From the IMG/VR virus record IMGVR_UViG_3300025137_000005, positions 1 to 38,273 of that record: DNA of 38,273 nucleotides. One strand, given 5' to 3'. A program made the translations under genes and the position numbers. This document shows, piece by piece, positions 1 to 8,261 of the stretch. Origin of the DNA: a virus. Under the pieces are notes generated by a model. It had not been told where the DNA came from. It saw only the letters and a list, made by a program, of their open reading frames with translations, and ran no database searches. Position 1 is the first letter of the stretch, and each line of letters starts with the position of its first letter.

Positions 1-99
1 CATTTTCGGCCAGCTCTGCATAGTATATACATAAACCACCCCTTTAAAAAATGGAAAACTCAAGGGATTTTTCATGCATCTCTTATATATAACAAAGAA
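1..99. repeat. Terminal direct repeat, left copy
   Basis: These 99 bases are identical to the last 99 bases of the window. An exact odd-length overlap at both contig ends is what de Bruijn assemblers leave when they close a circular or circularly permuted molecule, so I read this as an assembly overlap and the genome as 38,174 bp. A genuine short terminal repeat cannot be excluded from sequence alone. Confidence 0.95.
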
Positions 100-335
100 G
101 GAGCATGAAATATTCTATTCTTAGGAAGCAGGCATAGCTTCGCCAAGCAGCAAAGCTCTGAAACTAGACACAAGAAGTGTCGGACTAGGTATTATCGATC
201 AGTTTATCCATAACTCCAGGCATTATTTTATACTTTCCTTCATGCTAATTCAGGGAAAGTAACCTATAGACCAAGCAGAAAGCCCATATTCCTATGACCT
301 TTTGTTCTGAGTTGGTCTGCTTTTGCTTTTTTTGT
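100..335 (+). ncRNA. Candidate structured RNA or leader upstream of the late operon
   Basis: I find no convincing ORF here, but several complementary segments. AGCATGAA (102-109) can pair with TTCATGCT (239-246), which itself sits in the loop of a hairpin formed by ACTTTCC (232-238) and GGAAAGT (254-260); that would be a pseudoknot. The same 5' segment can instead pair with TTTCATGC at 70-77, giving a possible two-state switch. GACAC (167-171) pairs with GTGTC (177-181), and AAACT (161-165) with AGTTT (201-205). The region ends in an intrinsic terminator. It also holds three of the genome's rare CpGs (141, 181, 196). It could be a small RNA, an attenuator or a packaging or origin element. I matched it to no known RNA family. 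Confidence 0.35.
268..333 (+). terminator. Intrinsic terminator before the late promoter
   Basis: AGACCAA (268-274) pairs with TTGGTCT (312-318). Inside it CAGAA (276-280) pairs with TTCTG (305-309), giving a 12-bp stem with a small internal loop. A T-rich tract ending in seven T follows (321-333). It would stop rightward transcripts entering from the control region and insulate the late promoter at 381-406. Confidence 0.6.
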
Positions 336-380
336 CAGCTAGAAGCTACTCTACCTTGAATTACACCTGTCATTTAAAGG

Positions 381-406
381 TTGGCAAGGAGACTATGTGT
401 TATAAT
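381..406 (+). promoter_or_regulatory. Putative late (rightward) sigma70-type promoter with extended -10
   Basis: A perfect TATAAT lies at 401-406, preceded by TGT at 398-400, which makes an extended -10 element. A weak -35 candidate TTGGCA (381-386) is only 14 bp upstream, so the extended -10 probably dominates. The first gene of the packaging operon starts about 58 bases downstream. A very similar extended -10 precedes the scaffold gene near 6081. Confidence 0.6.
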
Positions 407-464
407 GATACCATAGTATTTTATTATACTTGCTATTGTCAATGTTTAATGCTTTTTTTTTGTA

Positions 465-1004
465 ATGACAGATAAGGATGAGTTAATGATCAACATAAAT
501 GATGCAATAAACAATGTATCAGAGCAAAAAAGGATAGGTAAGGTCAAGAGTTTGTCTGTTTATAACCCTGAGAAGGTAGCAAAAATCCTATATTTGCATA
601 GTATTGGTGTAAGTCAGACCCAAATGATAAGGAAATATGGGTTATCTAGGCACACAATACTCACAGTTTTGGTAGATTATGCTGATCATTTTGGTAAATT
701 AAAGGATTTAGCAGGTAGAATAAGTGCAAAAAACTATGTAAACATATCATCATTGGAAGAAGACCTTATAGAAAGTGTAAGAACAAGGATGGAAAGTGGT
801 GAATTAGAGGTAGGATTTAGGGATTTAAAGGAGTTAAGTATAGCAAAAGCTAATGCATTTAGGGAATCAATGACAGCTAGAGGTGAGGCTAGTAACATAA
901 CAGAGGATAGACAAACTGTAACCCAAGAAGATTATGATGCTACAGTAAAGGCAGCACAGGCCAGACTTGAAGCTATCAAAAAAGCAGATATAATAGATGT
1001 ATGA
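465..1004 (+). CDS. Putative terminase small subunit (TerS)
   Basis: The 179-residue product is placed as the small terminase, which recognises phage DNA and feeds it to the large subunit. Support is position (two small genes before TerL, first gene of the rightward operon), length in the usual range, and a helix-turn-helix-like segment at about residues 37-72 containing GVSQTQMIRKYGLSRHTI. The C-terminal half is helical and charged, as expected for oligomerisation and TerL contact. No Shine-Dalgarno stands before the ATG at 465. Met8 at 486 is an alternative start, with AAGGATGAG upstream. The gene overlaps the next by four bases (ATGA). It could be another DNA-binding protein. Confidence 0.6.
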   Translation: MTDKDELMININDAINNVSEQKRIGKVKSLSVYNPEKVAKILYLHSIGVSQTQMIRKYGLSRHTILTVLVDYADHFGKLKDLAGRISAKNYVNISSLEEDLIESVRTRMESGELEVGFRDLKELSIAKANAFRESMTARGEASNITEDRQTVTQEDYDATVKAAQARLEAIKKADIIDV

Positions 1005-1237
1005 GTGATTACCCTGATGATATTAATGATAGCATTAAGGCAAATGTAAGTGAGCACTATACTAATTATGCAATAATTTTGCTTGAAGAAGATGGTGGCT
1101 TGCATGTAGATTATTCAAATCCCATTATTGGAAAGGCTTTAATAGTTGAAGCTTTGAAAATAATGATTAAGTTAGATAGAAACCCAATAATATATTTTGA
1201 ACATGAACCAGAGGAGGAAGAAGATTTAGATGAGTAA
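1001..1237 (+). CDS. Hypothetical acidic protein, 78 aa
   Basis: The start overlaps the TerS stop (ATGA), so translation is probably coupled. The protein is acidic and ends in a Glu/Asp tail (EPEEEEDLDE). The middle (residues about 20-60) looks like a small alpha/beta fold with hydrophobic strands, including the YAIILLEEDGG stretch. I do not recognise a named family. Its place between TerS and TerL suggests a role in the packaging transcript, but that is context only. Confidence 0.7.
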   Translation: MSDYPDDINDSIKANVSEHYTNYAIILLEEDGGLHVDYSNPIIGKALIVEALKIMIKLDRNPIIYFEHEPEEEEDLDE

Positions 1238-1439
1238 AGAACAGTTAAAAGATTTAAAAGAAGATGATATCAAGGAATGTGCCAGACAGGCACTTTTTTT
1301 TCTCAATGAACAAAGGGTTAGTAGAGAAAACCTTATTTACAAAAATGCAGCAAAACAGTTTGTAGAAAATATAGTAAGATTAATAAAAGATGCCGGAACT
1401 AGCATTCAGTCCTCACCCACTACTAAGTCCACCAAGTGA
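1230..1439 (+). CDS. Hypothetical helical protein, 69 aa
   Basis: This small charged, helical protein overlaps the end of the preceding gene by 8 bases and the start of TerL by 50 bases in another frame. The preceding gene's GAGGAGGAAGA run supplies a strong Shine-Dalgarno just upstream of its ATG. No family is recognised. The long overlap with TerL means its last 17 residues are constrained by TerL coding, so the true C-terminus is less certain than the N-terminus. Confidence 0.6.
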   Translation: MSKEQLKDLKEDDIKECARQALFFLNEQRVSRENLIYKNAAKQFVENIVRLIKDAGTSIQSSPTTKSTK

Positions 1440-3051
1440 TGAAGAGATTATTCTCTTAGCTGAGAATGACCCTAAGTTATTACTCAAGTTGCATGAAGCA
1501 CATGAGGGCCGGATAAAAGCAGCAGAGATAGACCCACTTAGATATGGGTTTGATTTGGATGGTTGGCAAAGGATGAGAGACAGTTTGTGTGAGCACAATG
1601 AGTGCCTTGTTCTTGGTGGCAATAGATCAGGTAAAACTACAGGTTGTGCCAAGATGGTGATGGAGGCAGCAATGGAAAACAAGAATGGTCACATTGTATG
1701 TTTTTCGCAAAATGCAGACACATCAGTCAAGGTGCAGCAAGCAGCAATTTGGGAAATGATGCCCAAGGAGTTTAGGAGAAAGACCAAGAGTATGGAGGGT
1801 TACATAAACTTCTCTATGCAGAATGGTTTTACAGGTAGTAGTTTTATTTTTCCTGACACAAAAACTAGAGTAGATTTTAAGACCTATACACAGTTTAGTA
1901 ACAACCAGACAATTTTGGAAGGTTTTGAGTTTGGGTTTAAAAACCCAACTGGCCTTAATGTAGGTGCATGGTTAGATGAATATCTTGGAGATGCCACCTT
2001 GGTTAACACCCTAAGATTTAGGTTAGCAACCAGGAACTCTAAAATGGTTATAGGTTTTACTCCTATTGATGGTTATACTCCCTTTGTTGCAGAGTTTTTA
2101 AAAGGTGCAGAAACACTAGAGACCAAGCCAGCTGTATTGTTAAACAACACTCCTTTGCCAATAAAGCAATATAGCCCTAACAGAGATGCTAATGTAGTGT
2201 ATCTACACTCAGATGAAAACCCCTTTGGGGGCTATGATCGTATTGCCAAAGACCTCAAGGGTAGACCAGAGGAAGAGATAATGGTTAGAGCATATGGCAT
2301 ACCTGTTAGATCAATGACTTCATTGTTCCCATTGTTTAATACAGAGGTAAATGTATTATCAGACACACCCAACAAATATGAGATGACATTCCCTAAGTTT
2401 GAGTGGCCAGATGATTGGACATGGTATCAAGTAGTTGACCCTGCTGGAGCTAGAAACTTTACAGCTATATGGGCTGCAGTAAATCAAGATGGTGAAATAT
2501 ATATTAGAAAAGAATTTCCGGATAGAAATAGTTATGGAGAGTGGGCTATCTTTGCAGAACCAAAATGGAAGTATGGGCCAGCATCTAAAAAGATAGGACT
2601 AGATGTAGCAGGGTATGCAGAATTTTTTAGAGATATAGAGTCTGATCTAGGCATAGAGGTCTTTGAAAGGATAGGTGACTCAAGATATTTTGCTAAAGAA
2701 AATGAGAACAATGATGACTTATTCACATCATTTGATGATCATGGTATGACATTTGTGCCCTCAGATGGTAAGATGCAAGACATAGGTATAGCTGCAATAG
2801 ACAGGTATTTACAGTATAATCCTAATTATAGTATTGACAAGGCAAATAAACCCATGTTATACATACATGAAGAATGTGGAAACCTCATAGACAGTCTAAT
2901 AAATTATAATGGTGTTGGTAAATCAGATGAAGCACTTAAGGACTTTTTTGATGTCATCAGGTATCTGTGTATGGCTAATGCAGGTAATGGGCCAGACCAT
3001 ATCGACAAAAGATTACTTAATCTTAAGACAGACAGAAAGGGTGGATACTAA
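1390..3051 (+). CDS. terL: Terminase large subunit (TerL)
   Basis: The 553-residue packaging motor has an N-terminal ATPase and a C-terminal nuclease. The Walker A motif GGNRSGKTT is at about residues 76-84 and a Walker B-like WLDE at about 193-197. The nuclease domain begins near residue 345 (VVDPAG, with the conserved first Asp), and a late acidic FFDVIRY segment is near residue 518. Length is normal for the family. The protein docks on the portal and cuts and translocates DNA. The start at 1390 overlaps the previous gene by 50 bases and lacks a clear Shine-Dalgarno. Two CCGG sites (1393, 1509) fall in its first 40 codons. Confidence 0.93.
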   Translation: MPELAFSPHPLLSPPSDEEIILLAENDPKLLLKLHEAHEGRIKAAEIDPLRYGFDLDGWQRMRDSLCEHNECLVLGGNRSGKTTGCAKMVMEAAMENKNGHIVCFSQNADTSVKVQQAAIWEMMPKEFRRKTKSMEGYINFSMQNGFTGSSFIFPDTKTRVDFKTYTQFSNNQTILEGFEFGFKNPTGLNVGAWLDEYLGDATLVNTLRFRLATRNSKMVIGFTPIDGYTPFVAEFLKGAETLETKPAVLLNNTPLPIKQYSPNRDANVVYLHSDENPFGGYDRIAKDLKGRPEEEIMVRAYGIPVRSMTSLFPLFNTEVNVLSDTPNKYEMTFPKFEWPDDWTWYQVVDPAGARNFTAIWAAVNQDGEIYIRKEFPDRNSYGEWAIFAEPKWKYGPASKKIGLDVAGYAEFFRDIESDLGIEVFERIGDSRYFAKENENNDDLFTSFDDHGMTFVPSDGKMQDIGIAAIDRYLQYNPNYSIDKANKPMLYIHEECGNLIDSLINYNGVGKSDEALKDFFDVIRYLCMANAGNGPDHIDKRLLNLKTDRKGGY

Positions 3052-3440
3052 TGCCTAAGAAAAGATTATCTGTAATAGCCAAGGATATGAACCTAGAATT
3101 TAACCAGGCATACAATATAGTTGTGACCTTGTTAGAAGAAACAATGGTTTCTGGATCTGGCAAAAACACATGGATTGACGATAGGGGTCAATTAATTTTA
3201 GCAGAACATGAGGTAGTCCCAGAAATTACTTCTAAAGTTTTTGATGCAAGAGCAATAAAAAGATGTAACAATCTTAGGTATTGGTATGTGTATATACCCA
3301 ATGTAGGTAAAGTTCCTGCATTAGTACCTAAGACTTTAAGAGATGGTATGAATGAAAGAAAAAATGTCAAAGTTGAACTAATAGAAGATGACACAGGAAA
3401 ATCATACAGAATCTACAAAGCAAGATTGTACGACCAATAA
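3051..3440 (+). CDS. Hypothetical protein, 129 aa, with a possible N-terminal winged-helix-like segment
   Basis: The gene starts one base before the TerL frame ends. Residues 1-30 (KKRLSVIAKDMNLEFNQAYN) have the helix-turn-helix look of the small N-terminal domain of translation factor IF-2, and the rest looks like mixed beta structure. I cannot name a family. It lies between terminase and portal, a slot that commonly holds small head or DNA-binding proteins. The last 53 bases overlap the next gene in another frame. Confidence 0.7.
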   Translation: MPKKRLSVIAKDMNLEFNQAYNIVVTLLEETMVSGSGKNTWIDDRGQLILAEHEVVPEITSKVFDARAIKRCNNLRYWYVYIPNVGKVPALVPKTLRDGMNERKNVKVELIEDDTGKSYRIYKARLYDQ

Positions 3441-3618
3441 AAATTGGTTAGAAGAACATGAGGATAGGTTCATTGCATGGGAACTTTTTGTTAGGTATTG
3501 CAAGGGGCTATCAAGAACACCTATGAAGCAAAGTATATTGTGTGATAAAATAGGTCTGAGCAAAAGATATATCTATAGTATATTAATAAGTATAAAAAAC
3601 AAATATGGAAAATCCTGA
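3388..3618 (+). CDS. Hypothetical protein, 76 aa, helix-turn-helix-like C-terminus
   Basis: Residues about 45-70 (ILCDKIGLSKRYIYSILIS) read like a helix-turn-helix recognition unit, so a small DNA-binding role is plausible. The N-terminus is polar and overlaps the previous gene by 53 bases; an internal start would shorten it, but no later Met is better placed upstream of the HTH. The 3' end overlaps the portal start (ATG at 3605) by 14 bases. No family is recognised. Confidence 0.6.
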   Translation: MTQENHTESTKQDCTTNKNWLEEHEDRFIAWELFVRYCKGLSRTPMKQSILCDKIGLSKRYIYSILISIKNKYGKS

Positions 3619-5692
3619 TATAGATGATGCCTTAACCTATTACTCTAATGAACCAGATGTAAGGGCATTAAGGCATGCATATACACAAACCATAACTGAA
3701 TTAGAAGGTTACTTTGACCTGTGCAGAAACAGTTATGATGACCGGAGAAATTGGTGGGCTGGAAAATCTAGGGATCACAGGAAGCATGGAGCAGATGCAT
3801 TCCCTTGGGAGGGTGCTGCTGATATGGAGTCACATGTTATTGATGAAAGAATTACTAGAATGGTTTCTATCTTTATGGCTGCACTCAAAAGATCTAATGT
3901 TTCAGCATTTGCAGTAGAACCAAATGATGTAGCTAAAGCAGCAACAGTAACTAATTTCTTAAAATGGATGATTTCTTCTGGCTATATTGCTAGGTTTGAC
4001 AAAGAAATGGAACTAGGTGCTAACTATTTACTAGAAAGAGGCATCATGATTTCTTATGTTGGATGGCATAGGGAAGATAGAAAAGTTTTACAAAGACTTA
4101 GCCTTGATGAAATCAAACTTATTTCACCTGATTTAGGTAATTCAATAGAAAGTGGTGAAGCAGATGGAGCAGTTGCAGAAATATTGCAAATGGCACTTGA
4201 GGGTACTTCAGAAGAAAGGGCTATAAAGGCAGTACAAGAACTAAGGGAAACAGGGTTTGCTGAATTACCATTGGTACAAAGACAAATCAATGCACCTGAA
4301 GTATTAACACTAGCACCTGATGGTGACTTTTTCTTTCCTCCATATGTTACTGATCCACAAAGAGCACCATATTGTTTTTGGAGAACTTACTATACAGCCC
4401 AAGAGCTAGAGAATAAAGTTATTACAGATGGATGGGATCCAGACTTTGTTGAAATGGTTATAGATAAATACAAAGGTGTTACTTATGACTTACAAGAAGA
4501 TGAACCATATAACAATAGGAGTGCAGGATTAACTGATAATAGTTACACTACTTCTGATTTAATTGAAATTGTTTATGGATACCAAAGACTTATAGACAAA
4601 ACAGATAATGCTGAAGGGATTTACTGCACAGTTTTCCATAGGCAATATACAGGTGGTGATACTGTAAAACCATATGCTAAGTTTGAATTACTTAATGGAT
4701 TTGAAGATTATCCTGTGGTAGTTACTAAACTATCTGAAGATAGTAAAAGGCTTTATGACACTACAACTGTTCCTGACTTATTAAGGGGAATACAAAATCA
4801 AGTAAAAGTAGAAAGAGATTCCAGAATAGACAGGAACAGTTTAGCTACTTTACCTCCAATCATGCACCCTGTTGGCAATAGTCCTAAGAACTGGAAGCCT
4901 GGGGGATTAATCCCATACCGGAGGAAAGGTGAGTTTGAATTTGGGCCAGCTCCAGCATATAACCAGGGGTCTATTGAAATGGAAGCTACACAGCTAGGTC
5001 AAGCAGATAGATTAATGGGACTAGATGAAGGCTCTGATATTTCATTAATAAGACAACAATTCTTAGTTAATAAATACTTACACCATATAGCCAATGTAGT
5101 GAAGATGTGTTATAAATGCTACCAAAGATTTGGGCCAGCATCTATATTCTTTAGGGTCACTGGTAACTCTAATCCACAGACACTTGAAAAGGGTGTTGGG
5201 TTTGAAGATTATGATGTAACAATTAACTATGATATATTAAACAACAATCAAGATATACAAAAGGCTAAGTTAGAGCAACTTGTATCATTAACACAATTAG
5301 ATAGAAATGGGTTAATTGATATGGATAAACTACTTGCTGCTATAGCATCTTCTATAGACCCTGTATTATCTGATTCAATACTACAACCACTAGATGAAGC
5401 TAATCAAAATTTACTTAAAGAAATCACTGATGACCTTGCGAAAATTTATGCAGGGATTGAAATGCCTGCTAGACCAAATGCTACAGATGCTGCATTGCAA
5501 ATCATACAAGGATATTTGCAGCAACAAGATGTGCAAGCCAGGTTGCAAAGCGATCCGGCTTTTGCAGAAAGGATACAAAAGTATACTAATCAGTATGAAT
5601 TCAATCAACAACAACAAATAAATGCAACACAGTTTGGGCAGTTTGGAACAAAAGCTGCTGAGATGGGTGGAGTACAAACACAAAATATATAA
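3605..5692 (+). CDS. Portal protein (podovirus type, about 695 aa)
   Basis: The portal is the dodecameric ring at the head vertex through which DNA enters and leaves. Length fits the large portals of podoviruses. The N-terminal region has the HGADAFPWEGAADMESHVID block (about residues 60-80), which I recognise from marine podovirus-type portals. The central region is mixed alpha/beta and the last 150 residues are helical and Gln/Asn-rich, like a barrel domain. It sits directly after the packaging genes and before scaffold and capsid, the standard order. Two CpGs close together (5551 and 5556) fall near the 3' end, unusual in this CpG-poor genome. Confidence 0.88.
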   Translation: MENPDIDDALTYYSNEPDVRALRHAYTQTITELEGYFDLCRNSYDDRRNWWAGKSRDHRKHGADAFPWEGAADMESHVIDERITRMVSIFMAALKRSNVSAFAVEPNDVAKAATVTNFLKWMISSGYIARFDKEMELGANYLLERGIMISYVGWHREDRKVLQRLSLDEIKLISPDLGNSIESGEADGAVAEILQMALEGTSEERAIKAVQELRETGFAELPLVQRQINAPEVLTLAPDGDFFFPPYVTDPQRAPYCFWRTYYTAQELENKVITDGWDPDFVEMVIDKYKGVTYDLQEDEPYNNRSAGLTDNSYTTSDLIEIVYGYQRLIDKTDNAEGIYCTVFHRQYTGGDTVKPYAKFELLNGFEDYPVVVTKLSEDSKRLYDTTTVPDLLRGIQNQVKVERDSRIDRNSLATLPPIMHPVGNSPKNWKPGGLIPYRRKGEFEFGPAPAYNQGSIEMEATQLGQADRLMGLDEGSDISLIRQQFLVNKYLHHIANVVKMCYKCYQRFGPASIFFRVTGNSNPQTLEKGVGFEDYDVTINYDILNNNQDIQKAKLEQLVSLTQLDRNGLIDMDKLLAAIASSIDPVLSDSILQPLDEANQNLLKEITDDLAKIYAGIEMPARPNATDAALQIIQGYLQQQDVQARLQSDPAFAERIQKYTNQYEFNQQQQINATQFGQFGTKAAEMGGVQTQNI

Positions 5693-5697
5693 AAATC

Positions 5698-5856
5698 ATG
5701 GATAACCAATCAGGAGCACAATTCGCACAATCAAGGGCACAAGAGGCACCAGCAGAACAATCACCAGAGGCAGCAGGAAATGATGAGCTAAAATCAATGG
5801 TTCGTCAAATTGTCATGGAAGTTCTACAAGAAATGCAATCTGGTGCACAGGTCTAA
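5698..5856 (+). CDS. Small hypothetical protein, 52 aa
   Basis: Reading ATG at 5698 gives MDNQSGAQFAQSRAQEAPAE followed by a short helix with the VRQIVMEVLQEMQ stretch, ending at TAA 5854-5856. The stop overlaps the next start (TAATG). The first half is Ala/Gln/Glu-rich and disordered, the second an amphipathic helix that could be a docking or oligomerisation peptide. It fills what would otherwise be a 160-bp gap between portal and the next gene. No family is recognised. Confidence 0.65.
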   Translation: MDNQSGAQFAQSRAQEAPAEQSPEAAGNDELKSMVRQIVMEVLQEMQSGAQV

Positions 5857-6077
5857 TGGATTTAGATCAAGCACTCAAACAGTTAGTACATAACCCAGCA
5901 TATGGGAATGTTGTTGCACAAATACATGCTTATAGAGAAAATTCTATAAAGGCACTTGCTGGTGCATCTACTGAAACAGTACAACAAATTAGTGGAGAGT
6001 TATTAGCATATGACTCTATACTTGATTTGATGCACTGGGACTTAATTAATAAAATACATTTTACAAAAATTAATTAA
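5856..6077 (+). CDS. Hypothetical helical protein, 73 aa
   Basis: The start overlaps the stop of the 52-residue gene (TAATG), so translation is probably coupled. The sequence is helical, with the NPAYGNVVAQIHAYRENSIK segment, and has no membrane span or catalytic motif that I can see. It ends just before the internal promoter at 6060-6086, so it closes the first late sub-operon. Similar small helical proteins are common between portal and scaffold genes in marine podoviruses. The function is unknown. Confidence 0.7.
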   Translation: MDLDQALKQLVHNPAYGNVVAQIHAYRENSIKALAGASTETVQQISGELLAYDSILDLMHWDLINKIHFTKIN

Positions 6078-6086
6078 TGTTATAAT
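6060..6086 (+). promoter_or_regulatory. Putative internal rightward promoter for head genes
   Basis: TTTACA (6060-6065) and a perfect TATAAT (6081-6086) are separated by 15 bp, with TGT just before the -10 (extended -10). It lies at the end of the 73-residue gene and directly upstream of the scaffold gene. The terminator at 8743-8770 closes the same segment, so the scaffold, capsid and decoration genes form a separately boostable unit. Confidence 0.55.
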
Positions 6087-6134
6087 AATTTTATCGCAAT
6101 ATCGTCTTGGCGAAAAGAAGATGGACAAAAAATT
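6087..6134 (+). promoter_or_regulatory. Leader with a CpG-containing hairpin before the scaffold gene
   Basis: The 5' leader has TCGC (6094-6097) able to pair with GCGA (6110-6113), extended by U/A pairs and enclosing a 12-base loop that carries a third CpG (6103). Three CpGs within 18 bases is exceptional in this genome. It may be an mRNA-stabilising or regulatory hairpin. A short out-of-frame ATG at 6121 precedes the scaffold ATG at 6135. Confidence 0.35.
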
Positions 6135-7190
6135 ATGCAATCAGAAATCATTGAGGGGAACGAATCACCTAAACAAGAAGATTCGGAAAACATAAATTGG
6201 GAACAATTTATTGAACAAAGAGGGGGAGAAGAAACTTCACAAGAAATAGATTCTTCCTCTAAAGATGAGGCAGTAGACAATACCAAAGCAGAAGCTGGAA
6301 ATCAGACTACCAGTGAAAGTGATGGAAATAATACTACCGACCTTGTTCTTTCAAAGTTAGATTTAGATAGTTTATCTAAAGATCAAATTGGTGAGTTAGC
6401 AAAAAAACTCAATAGCAGAACCTTATCTAGGTTTGGAGAGCTGACAGCAAAAAGAAAAGCTGCAGAAGAAGAACTAGCAAAGATAAAGAACAACTCAACA
6501 GAAGCAGATGTACCAAAGGTTAAGAATAACCCATTAGCTGGTAAATCAAGTGAAGAGCTGAGTAATGCTAAGGAGCAAGCTGAAGAACTAATTGAATGGG
6601 CAGACAATGTATTATATGAACATGAGGATTCAAGTTCTAGTGATGTAATAGCAGAAGTAGAAGGTAAAGAATTTACCAAAGCAGAAGTTAAAAAATCATT
6701 AAGACATCACCAAAATGTAATAAAAAAATACATACCAGCTAGAGTAGCAGATATACAAAAGGAGGGTCAAAACCAAGAAATGGCACAAGCATTTGGCAGA
6801 CAAGCTGTCAAAGAATTAGCCTGGTTGAAGGATGAAAAAAATCCTATTACTCAAAAGTTTAAAGCTATGGCAGGTGACCCAAGGGTAAAGGATATGCAAA
6901 AAGAAGTGTCTCCAGAAATGCAGGCACAATTACCATACTTACTAGCACATGCTGCAAATAGCATATATGGCCGGAAGTTGGTAAATACAGCAAGACCTAT
7001 CATACCTAAGAAGATAAACAAACAACCTACTATAACACCTAATAAAACAGGCAAAACTGTAGTAGCTAAATCTGATAAGCCACAGAATAGAGCATCTAAA
7101 GTTATAGGTAATGCAATGAACAAATTTGCATCAACTGGTAGCAAAAATGATTTCATCAGTCTAAGAACTCAACAATTAACAAAAAATTAA
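6135..7190 (+). CDS. Putative capsid scaffolding protein
   Basis: The 351-residue protein is highly charged and low in hydrophobics: an acidic, Ser/Asn-rich first 80 residues, a helical coiled-coil stretch at about 85-150 (SRFGELTAKRKAAEEELAK) and a basic C-terminus. That composition and its place immediately before the major capsid gene are those of a scaffold, which guides procapsid assembly and then leaves. The start at 6135 follows a promoter and hairpin leader. No protease domain is visible. The assignment rests on composition and synteny, not on a motif. Confidence 0.72.
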   Translation: MQSEIIEGNESPKQEDSENINWEQFIEQRGGEETSQEIDSSSKDEAVDNTKAEAGNQTTSESDGNNTTDLVLSKLDLDSLSKDQIGELAKKLNSRTLSRFGELTAKRKAAEEELAKIKNNSTEADVPKVKNNPLAGKSSEELSNAKEQAEELIEWADNVLYEHEDSSSSDVIAEVEGKEFTKAEVKKSLRHHQNVIKKYIPARVADIQKEGQNQEMAQAFGRQAVKELAWLKDEKNPITQKFKAMAGDPRVKDMQKEVSPEMQAQLPYLLAHAANSIYGRKLVNTARPIIPKKINKQPTITPNKTGKTVVAKSDKPQNRASKVIGNAMNKFASTGSKNDFISLRTQQLTKN

Positions 7191-7210
7191 AAACAAGGAG
7201 ATTATAAATT

Positions 7211-8248
7211 ATGTCATTTTCAAATACATTTGACACCACAAATCCAGGATCTGCTGTTTCTAATAGAGAGGACTTGACAAGTACATTGACAATTCTTGCT
7301 CCAGAAGAAACACCTATCCTTTCCTCTGCTTCTAAAAAAGCTGCTAATGCAACTTTTGTGGAGTGGACAGTCGACAAGTTAGCCGACCCAATTACACCAT
7401 CTACAGCCAACTCAGGTATTGCTGAAGGTGCAGACATTTCTCAGTTTACTGATAAGTTTGCAGCAAGAGCAAGAATGGGTAACTATGTACAGAAGTTCCG
7501 CAGAGACTATATGGTTTCTGACCTTCAAGATGCAGTAGAATCAGTTGGGCCAGCTAAAATAGCAGAAGCAGAAGCTAAAGCTCTTAGAGAAATCAAAAGA
7601 GATATTGAAAAAGTTCTTGCTTCAACACAAGCCAGACAACAAGAAGATGGTACAGGTAACTCACCATATCGTACAGCAGGACTAGGTGCTTATTTAGCAG
7701 CAGCTCCAGCTAATGATTTTGTACCCTCTGGTTACTCAACACCAACAGCTAGTCGTTACACAGTAGCTCAAGCTAATGCTAATGCATTATCTGAGTCTAG
7801 CTTCAATGATCTTATTACAAGCATCTATGAAGTAACTGGTGAAACTAACAACCTAACACTTATTGCTGATACACAGCTAAGACGAATCATCTCTGACTTT
7901 GCAAGATTGCAAGGTGGTGATGGCACATCTATCCGTAATGTGAATTACCAAGGTGGAGCTGCAGACATTAAATTATCTGTAGAACTATACCAATCAGACC
8001 ATGGAACTATTTCTGTGATCAATGGTAATCCAGTATGTATGCCTAACTATGGTGCTACTGGAAACAAAGGATCAGGTTATTTTGTCAACCCTGAGTATTA
8101 TGGTATTCATGAGTTAATCCCAATGGGAACAACTAGACTACCAAATCAAGGTGGTGGTGAAAGAGGTTTTGTAGATTGTGCACTTACATTAGGTGTATAC
8201 CATCCTCAAGCTCATGGTGTTATCGAACAATCTAAAGACTTAGCTTAA
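7211..8248 (+). CDS. Major capsid protein (DUF5309/SU10-like)
   Basis: The 345-residue product has the N-terminal pattern I associate with DUF5309-type capsid proteins of the HK97 fold, including SNREDLTSTLTILAPEETPI at about residues 17-36 and a Gly-rich C-terminus. A strong Shine-Dalgarno (AAGGAG, 7195-7200) precedes the ATG, fitting high expression. It follows the scaffold and precedes a decoration-like gene. CpG is somewhat commoner here (seven sites) than in most genes, but none is CCGG. No other gene in the window could be the capsid protein. Confidence 0.87.
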   Translation: MSFSNTFDTTNPGSAVSNREDLTSTLTILAPEETPILSSASKKAANATFVEWTVDKLADPITPSTANSGIAEGADISQFTDKFAARARMGNYVQKFRRDYMVSDLQDAVESVGPAKIAEAEAKALREIKRDIEKVLASTQARQQEDGTGNSPYRTAGLGAYLAAAPANDFVPSGYSTPTASRYTVAQANANALSESSFNDLITSIYEVTGETNNLTLIADTQLRRIISDFARLQGGDGTSIRNVNYQGGAADIKLSVELYQSDHGTISVINGNPVCMPNYGATGNKGSGYFVNPEYYGIHELIPMGTTRLPNQGGGERGFVDCALTLGVYHPQAHGVIEQSKDLA

Positions 8249-8261
8249 GGAGAAAAATATT

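Noticed and set aside
1-99. Terminal repeat as a true phage direct terminal repeat
   Set aside because: The exact 99-base length and the absence of a gene boundary or other packaging-end feature fit an assembler overlap better; only read mapping across the junction would settle it.
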